Shown: positions 11,861 to 16,652 of the stretch, piece by piece
How the letters are laid out: the number at the start of each line of letters is the position of its first letter
Numbering within the stretch: the first letter of the stretch is position 1
From: Promethearchaeota archaeon
Lineage (GTDB): Archaea > Asgardarchaeota > Lokiarchaeia > Sigynarchaeales > SOKP01
Assembly (NCBI GenBank): GCA_016839905.1
Contig: JAEOTJ010000448.1
Location: 1 to 16,652 of the forward strand
Reading direction: 5' to 3'
DNA: 16,652 bases
Notes under the pieces: model-generated
What the model saw: the letters and a program-made list of their open reading frames with translations, nothing else
What the model was told of the DNA's origin: nothing
The model's database searches: none
Position numbers and translations under genes: made by a program

Positions 11861-14356
11861 ATGGGAATAATCCTAAAAAAGGCTATAAATGATTTTAAAA
11901 ATTTAGGATGGCGCAGTTATCTTATAGTAATTACCATTATTCTGTCTCTAGGAGGAGGGATAGGGATATATTATGGTATACAAGCAACTATTCCCATGAT
12001 GGATTTATATTACGATGAGGTAAATCATGCAGACTATACTTATCAGCTTTCAGAAGAGACTTGGATTACTCAATCACAGTTAGATGAGCTTGATGATATA
12101 AAAGAAGTGAAAGACTATACAGGGCGGCTTTTATGGACAACATCTACTCAGTTAAAAGGACAAGATGAGAGAAAATACATTTTACTTATAGGGCTTGATT
12201 ATATTGAAAAAGATAATGGTCATCCCAAAGTGTATGATTATACAATTAGAGAAGGGGATAATTTTGATCCAGAAGATAATAATATCTCAGTTGTAATTGA
12301 CGAAGTATTTGGTAAAATAAATAACTTGGATATTGGTGATAAGCTAAAAATTGATGGATTAAATGGTGCAGAATTAAAAATAACTGGTTATTGTAATTCG
12401 CCCGAGTTTATTATGACTACGAGTAATCCTGAATTTCTCTTTCCGATAAGAGGCTCTATGGCAGTTATATATCTTTCTAAAGACACTTTAAAGAATTATA
12501 TTGTACAATATTTTATAGATTATAATTCTACAATTACAGAGGATCTTACTGCTCAGATATTATATTTTCAGAATAAAGATTATAATAATATTGCAGTAAC
12601 TTATAAAAATGATATAAAAGAGGGTAATAAAGATGTTAAAGATTATCTCAATGAACAAGGAATATATATTGAAAAATCTGAAGCATTTGAAGATTCCTAT
12701 GCATATAAATTAATTAAAGCTGACGTGAGCGATACTGGTGAGATTTTGAGGATAATGCTCTTTTTTATGGCACTTCTGGGGGCAATCATTGTCTATGTGA
12801 TATTTAATCGATATGTATATAGTCAAAAGCAACAAATTGGTATAATGTTGGGGCTTGGATATACTAAAAAGGATATAACGAGGTATTTTATGTTCATTAT
12901 TTTTCTAGTAATCCTTCTATCTGTTCCTGCAGGTATTGTGGTGGGATGTGCATTAGGGTATACAATAACGGGAGAGATGATGGCAGAAATAGTGCATGTT
13001 GAGATGTTTTATTTTCCTTTCCTATTTCTTCCAGAAGTTATCTTTTTAGGATTAATTCTTGGTTTTCTAATGGTTTTTCTTAGCACCACTTTTACAGTAC
13101 GAAAAATTCGGAAAAAAATTATTGCTGAATTAATCTATGAACAGGAGGAAATTTCTCAACAAGTTAAAAAGCCAAAGATCACAGAGGAGCCAAGAAGTAT
13201 CACTACTAAACTGGTTTATAAGAATATGTTTAGAAACAAGAAGCGTTTAGTATTTACAATTGTTGCTATGACTTTCTCTTTACTAATAGTTTCTTCTTCA
13301 GAGAGTCTATTGGAAAGTCTGTTTTACAATGTAGATAAAACTTTTAAAAGAGAGGGAAGCCAAATTGAAGCAAGTGAAAATTGGGATTTAAATGTTAAAT
13401 TTCAAACTCCGGTTAATTTATCCAACCCAGACAATATATGCGAAAAAATAGAAGATATGAGTAAAGTAGAAGAAATTACCCAATATACATCAGGTCTGGT
13501 TTCAACTAAAGGGGAAGATGAGGATTTGAATTTAATAATTCAAGGAATTGATCTTAAAGATTCAGAAGTCCATCAATTCACATGGCAAAATCCTGAGTTA
13601 GAAAATTCAGCTCCACAGAAAGATGATGAAATAGCAATCTCATCAGTTCATGCATTAAAATTGGATAAAGAACTTGGTGATAAAATTGAAATTGAAAATG
13701 CTGCTGGTGAGACTCACGAGTTTAAGATTGTAGGGATTCATTCCGAATTAGTGATGACTATCTATATTACTTTATATATGGGAAAGGAATTTTTACATAA
13801 TAATTCAAACTTTATTGATGGAGTATATGTGATTGTGGATGATGGAGCAGATAAGGAGGAAATTATGCAAGATATATATGATTTAGATAATATTGAAATT
13901 ATATTTAATGTAGATATAATGAATGAAAAAGCTAAAGACTTTATTGCTACCTATGCCGTTGTAATGAGGACTATATCAATTTATACTTTTATAGTCTCCT
14001 TTTTCATAGTATTTTATAATTCTGTAATGAATATCTATGATAAGAATTATGAATGGGGAATTATGCGGTCTCTTGGATATTCTAAAAAACAAATTTTTAG
14101 AACAATCCTAATTGAGAATTACATTCAAGGACTATTTCCTATTATTTTTGCAATAATATTCACCTTTCCTCTCGTAGACCAAATGGCACAGGTATATGCA
14201 GAGAATTTTCCAGTAATATCAATTATCGGAGTTACCGCGATTCTTATGATAACAATTCCCCCAATTATATTATATACTCTAGGTTCTTTAATAGGTTTGC
14301 GTACGGTATTTAGGCAAGATCTTTACGAAATGGTTCAGACTCGTTTTGTTGGGTGA
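11861..14356 (+). CDS. ABC transporter permease, two FtsX/MacB-type modules
   Basis: The 831-aa membrane protein is built of two tandem FtsX units. Membrane segments lie at about 18-40, 297-317, 343-368 and 387-412 in the first half, and 462-482, 703-720, 755-777 and 785-810 in the second. Large extracytoplasmic domains (~42-290 and ~485-700) follow the first helix of each half, as in MacB. The conserved cytoplasmic loop appears twice: QIGIMLGLGYTKKDI (~325-339) and WGIMRSLGYSKKQI (~732-745). This class exports lipids, peptides or drugs, or transmits force across the membrane; the substrate cannot be told here. It forms an operon with the ATPase. Just after the stop, another frame continues with coding character to 14423 (see findings). 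Confidence 0.93.
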   Translation: MGIILKKAINDFKNLGWRSYLIVITIILSLGGGIGIYYGIQATIPMMDLYYDEVNHADYTYQLSEETWITQSQLDELDDIKEVKDYTGRLLWTTSTQLKGQDERKYILLIGLDYIEKDNGHPKVYDYTIREGDNFDPEDNNISVVIDEVFGKINNLDIGDKLKIDGLNGAELKITGYCNSPEFIMTTSNPEFLFPIRGSMAVIYLSKDTLKNYIVQYFIDYNSTITEDLTAQILYFQNKDYNNIAVTYKNDIKEGNKDVKDYLNEQGIYIEKSEAFEDSYAYKLIKADVSDTGEILRIMLFFMALLGAIIVYVIFNRYVYSQKQQIGIMLGLGYTKKDITRYFMFIIFLVILLSVPAGIVVGCALGYTITGEMMAEIVHVEMFYFPFLFLPEVIFLGLILGFLMVFLSTTFTVRKIRKKIIAELIYEQEEISQQVKKPKITEEPRSITTKLVYKNMFRNKKRLVFTIVAMTFSLLIVSSSESLLESLFYNVDKTFKREGSQIEASENWDLNVKFQTPVNLSNPDNICEKIEDMSKVEEITQYTSGLVSTKGEDEDLNLIIQGIDLKDSEVHQFTWQNPELENSAPQKDDEIAISSVHALKLDKELGDKIEIENAAGETHEFKIVGIHSELVMTIYITLYMGKEFLHNNSNFIDGVYVIVDDGADKEEIMQDIYDLDNIEIIFNVDIMNEKAKDFIATYAVVMRTISIYTFIVSFFIVFYNSVMNIYDKNYEWGIMRSLGYSKKQIFRTILIENYIQGLFPIIFAIIFTFPLVDQMAQVYAENFPVISIIGVTAILMITIPPIILYTLGSLIGLRTVFRQDLYEMVQTRFVG

Positions 14357-14423
14357 ATATTTAATAGAAAAGAAAAAAGAATTAGAACGTGAAGAACTTA
14401 GAGTTCCACTCAAAAAGGAATAA
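14346..14423 (+). other. Out-of-frame continuation of the permease C-terminus
   Basis: Removing one G from GGG at 14350-14352 would turn the ending FVG-stop into FVGEYLIEKKKELEREELRV plus PLKKE, ending at TAA 14421-14423. This stretch is a charged amphipathic helix with protein-like composition. It may be a real recent frameshift, a sequencing or assembly indel, or a chance frame. Confidence 0.35.
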
Positions 14424-14445
14424 ATTGAGAAAAAGAAAATTAAAT
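14424..14445 (-). terminator. T-rich terminator candidate for the longin-Ras gene
   Basis: The minus strand just past the stop at 14449 reads AATTTAATTTTCTTTTTCTC, a pyrimidine-rich T-tract of the sort that ends archaeal transcripts. Confidence 0.35.
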
Positions 14446-14448
14446 TCT

Positions 14449-15483
14449 TTATTTAAAATACTTATTAACTAATTCTTTAGCAATATAATGAAATACTTTA
14501 TCAATATTCTCTCCAGTTAACGCGGATGTTTCAAGATATTCGATATTAAGTTTATTCGCAATGATCTTTACGTCTTCATTGCTAACCATTCTCTTATCTT
14601 CTAAATCCTTTTTATTTCCACAAAGAAGCACTACAGGTCCCTCTTTATACATTAAGTTATTTGTTATATCTTCATACCAGGTGGGAATACTTTTAAGAGT
14701 ATTTTCTCTTGTAATATCAAATAAGAGTAAGATTCCTCGAGCTCCTTCGTATAATTGACGCCTTAAGTATTGGAATTTAACTTGACCTGCAATATCCCAT
14801 AAAACAAGGTGAATTTCTTCTTCATTTACAGGAACATCTTTTCCTGTAATATTTACTCCTAAAGTTGGGATATAAGTCCTTTTAAAAGCACGATCTGTGA
14901 ATTTTAATATAGCAGAAGTTTTTCCACACGCAGGATCCCCACAGACAACAATCTTGAATGCATATTCACCATCTTTTTTAATATTTTTCTCATCCGGAAA
15001 CGCTTCAGAACCGTTACTAGCACCCATTTCTTGTTCATATAATTCTTTTAATCGGTGTTGAAATTTTTCGTGGATTTGTTTGATCTCGTTAATAAGTCTC
15101 TCTTTTTTCACATTAAGAGTTTTTAATTCAATAATTGTTTCAGAAGCTTTATCAAAAAGAATCTCTAAATCTTTAATGTATTTATAAAAGATTAAATCAT
15201 AAATTTCATCAAATAATAAAGTAAAAGTACCCGAACCTATACGACCTCGTAGATTATCATCCTTCCATTCAATGTTTTGAATAATACCTTTTTTGTTTTC
15301 AGCTGGAAACGGGATAAATGCTAGGGATTTCAAAACGTGCGATTCTTCTGATAAAAGATAACTCATAGATTTGGATGCAATTTTCCATCCTAAATCTTCA
15401 TTAATTTCAGGAAAACAAATTGTTGGAATAGGTCCTATTTTTTCATCAAATTCACAAAGTATAATAAAGAAATCCAAATTCAA
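14449..15483 (-). CDS. Longin-like domain fused to an intact Ras-like small GTPase
   Basis: The 344-aa protein has an N-terminal longin-like domain (~1-100) starting FFIILCEFDEKIGPIPTICF, an amphipathic coiled coil (~103-155), a short acidic linker, and a complete Ras/Rab-type GTPase (~175-344). All G motifs are present: G1 GDPACGKTS (182-190), G2 Thr207 (YIPTLGV), G3 WDIAGQ with Gln234, G4 NKKD (290-293) and G5 ETSAL (318-322). There is no C-terminal prenylation cysteine. It should bind and hydrolyse GTP in the cytoplasm, probably in membrane-associated signalling; the N-terminal domain may act as a built-in partner or dimeriser. The only start is a TTG at 15483, with a GAGAGAGAG purine run upstream. 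It is related to the degenerate protein at 1105-2115. trpA lies 86 bases upstream on the same strand, but TATA-like boxes between them suggest a separate promoter. Confidence 0.9.
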   Translation of the reverse strand: MNLDFFIILCEFDEKIGPIPTICFPEINEDLGWKIASKSMSYLLSEESHVLKSLAFIPFPAENKKGIIQNIEWKDDNLRGRIGSGTFTLLFDEIYDLIFYKYIKDLEILFDKASETIIELKTLNVKKERLINEIKQIHEKFQHRLKELYEQEMGASNGSEAFPDEKNIKKDGEYAFKIVVCGDPACGKTSAILKFTDRAFKRTYIPTLGVNITGKDVPVNEEEIHLVLWDIAGQVKFQYLRRQLYEGARGILLLFDITRENTLKSIPTWYEDITNNLMYKEGPVVLLCGNKKDLEDKRMVSNEDVKIIANKLNIEYLETSALTGENIDKVFHYIAKELVNKYFK

Positions 15484-15499
15484 TTTTTCTCTCTCTCTT

Positions 15500-15535
15500 T
15501 TTTAATAAATATAAAGTAGGTTAATTATTTTTAAA
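15500..15535 (-). promoter_or_regulatory. TATA-like region for the longin-Ras gene
   Basis: The minus strand carries TTTATTTAAAAATA near 15525-15535 and CTTTATATTTATT near 15500-15512. The first would give a ~22-base leader containing the GAGAGAG purine run; the second would give an almost leaderless transcript starting at the TTG. Confidence 0.3.
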
Positions 15536-15569
15536 TAAATCTATTTCATAATTAGTTCAGAGTTTTTCT

Positions 15570-16400
15570 TTAGACTGTTATTACATCTTTTATACTTGAA
15601 ACAAATTCAACCATTTTTTTTTCCATATTTTCAAAATTACTTAAATTATTCTTTACAATATTTACAATCGCCGAGCCAATAATGACTCCATCGGCTCCAG
15701 CGTCTATAATGGCGTGGGCATGCTCTGGCTTAGAAATACCAAAACCTATGAAAATCGGAATGATATTATCGGTCATGTATATCATTCTTTTAATAGTATC
15801 TTTTGTAATTTGAGCAACTGTATCTCTTTCTCCAGTAACTCCCATAACCGAAATTAAATAGATGAATCCTTTTGCTACCTTTAAGATTTTTATCATTCTT
15901 TCTGGTGTAGTTGATGGTGCGATTAAGAAAATTAAATAGATATTATATTTTTCACATGCTTTCAGGGCTAAGTCTGCCTCTTCAATAGGTAGATCTCCAA
16001 TGACAATGCCATCAACACCACTCTTTTTAAGATTATTGAATGTTTTATCAAGAGATGCTTCTATAGTATCAGCACCTTGAATTAAAATGTTATAATAAGT
16101 AAGTATTACTATTGGCTTCTCTGTTTTAGCTCTGATATCCTTGATTGCATCTAATGCTATTTTAGTATTAATCCCCGCATTAAAAGCTCTAACATTTGCT
16201 TCTTGGATTGTTGGACCATCCGCAATGGGATCGCTGAAAGGTATTCCAATTTCAAGGATATCAGAATAGGGTTCAATTTTTTCTACAAGTCTTTTAAATT
16301 CGTCGATATTTGGGTCACCCGCAACGAGAAAGGGCATGAAGTATTTAATATTTTTACCTTGATTTCTTTCAAATAGTTCCAATATTCGATTCTTTTCCAT
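15570..16400 (-). CDS. trpA: Tryptophan synthase alpha chain
   Basis: The 276-aa TIM barrel cleaves indole-3-glycerol phosphate to indole and glyceraldehyde 3-phosphate; indole then channels to the beta chain. The catalytic acids are in place: Glu50 (ILEIGIPFSDP) and Asp61 (DPIADGPTIQ), equivalent to E49 and D60 of the enteric enzyme. Phosphate-site loops GFGISKPEHA and GVIIGSAIV and the MGVTGER loop are present. Length is normal and the ATG at 16400 has a GATGG ribosome-site-like stretch five bases upstream. No other trp gene lies within the 252 bases to the right edge or downstream, so here trpA is either detached from the operon or begins its own transcript. Confidence 0.97.
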   Translation of the reverse strand: MEKNRILELFERNQGKNIKYFMPFLVAGDPNIDEFKRLVEKIEPYSDILEIGIPFSDPIADGPTIQEANVRAFNAGINTKIALDAIKDIRAKTEKPIVILTYYNILIQGADTIEASLDKTFNNLKKSGVDGIVIGDLPIEEADLALKACEKYNIYLIFLIAPSTTPERMIKILKVAKGFIYLISVMGVTGERDTVAQITKDTIKRMIYMTDNIIPIFIGFGISKPEHAHAIIDAGADGVIIGSAIVNIVKNNLSNFENMEKKMVEFVSSIKDVITV

Positions 16401-16417
16401 TTTTCCATCATTTATCG

Positions 16418-16435
16418 GGTTTTCCCTATAAAACC
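16418..16435 (-). promoter_or_regulatory. 6-bp hairpin in the predicted trpA leader
   Basis: GGTTTT (16418-16423) and AAAACC (16430-16435) are perfect complements with a six-base loop, placed between the TATA-like box and the start codon. It could be an operator or leader hairpin. It does not contain the TGTACA core I associate with the archaeal TrpY repressor. Confidence 0.3.
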
Positions 16436-16448
16436 TAATTCTTTTTAA

Positions 16449-16456
16449 TATTTAAA
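16449..16456 (-). promoter_or_regulatory. TATA box for trpA
   Basis: The minus strand reads TTTAAATA within AATTTTAAATATTAAAAAG, about 50 bases before the ATG. A start near 16426 gives a ~25-base leader that includes the GATGG ribosome-site-like stretch. This supports trpA having its own promoter. Confidence 0.45.
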
Positions 16457-16652
16457 ATTTTGTCTTATTTTTTTATTTCCTTATTAAAAATCGATTATAA
16501 TTAAAGGTTGCGCTAAATTACTCAATTAATTTATATTCCAAGTTAGAAATAGAAATGAATATTAAGAAACACCAAGGCAAAAACTTAATTATTAGAAAAA
16601 GTTAAATTAAAAAAGTAAAAATCCACTTTACATAAGTTTTAATAAAAAAAAA
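16457..16652. other. Right-edge AT-rich spacer, no gene seen
   Basis: Neither strand has a frame longer than about 20 codons with protein-like character. The longest plus ORF starts at 16555 (16 residues, MNIKKHQGKNLIIRKS) and looks like chance. Confidence 0.6.

Noticed and set aside
16555..16605. 16-codon plus ORF near the right edge
   Set aside because: Too short, no ribosome site, and no similarity to anything in the window.

Overview
The window looks like a piece of an AT-rich archaeal chromosome, most likely an Asgard archaeon of the Lokiarchaeia type. The reasons are an eukaryote-like longin-type domain fused to a complete Ras-like GTPase (14449-15483), a second longin-like protein with a decayed P-loop GTPase (1105-2115), a surface protein ending in an eight-ligand zinc tail of a style I associate with this group, archaeal TATA-like boxes, an AGGTGA Shine-Dalgarno, several TTG starts and long AT-rich spacers. 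The taxonomic call is inference from gene content; no rRNA or tRNA gene is visible.

Layout. Positions 1-1100 hold the possible tail of a gene entering from the left, a 55-codon charged ORF, a short decayed copy of the neighbouring longin gene (284-382, minus) and a cold-shock protein gene (minus). Positions 1105-3702 hold the longin/pseudo-GTPase gene (minus) and, divergently, a short ORF followed by a 309-aa protein of unknown function, bracketed by a diverged ~90-bp repeat. Positions 4188-10725 form a cell-surface block: a BspA-like 25-residue-repeat protein (plus), a giant two-membrane-span surface protein carrying a cholinesterase-type domain whose nucleophilic serine is glycine (minus), a broken ribbon-helix-helix antitoxin-like gene (plus), and a small membrane-anchored protein (minus). 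Positions 11097-14356 are a two-gene ABC transporter operon of the LolD/MacB-FtsX type. Positions 14449-16400 (minus) carry the longin-Ras GTPase and tryptophan synthase alpha chain (trpA).

How it fits together. Three membrane-anchored ectodomain proteins and an FtsX-type exporter or mechanotransmission transporter lie side by side, so this looks like an envelope-related accessory region between housekeeping genes. The large surface protein has the same active-site substitution (Ser to Gly in GxSxG) that defines neuroligins among cholinesterase-fold proteins, is followed by Ig-like domains and a beta-helix, and crosses the membrane to a cytoplasmic zinc module. It is built like an adhesion or binding receptor rather than an enzyme, and it is the most unusual object here. 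The intact and decayed longin-GTPase genes, plus the remnant of a third copy, suggest local duplication and divergence of this regulatory family. A ~48-bp block is duplicated upstream of the giant surface gene and of the small surface gene, which may link their expression.
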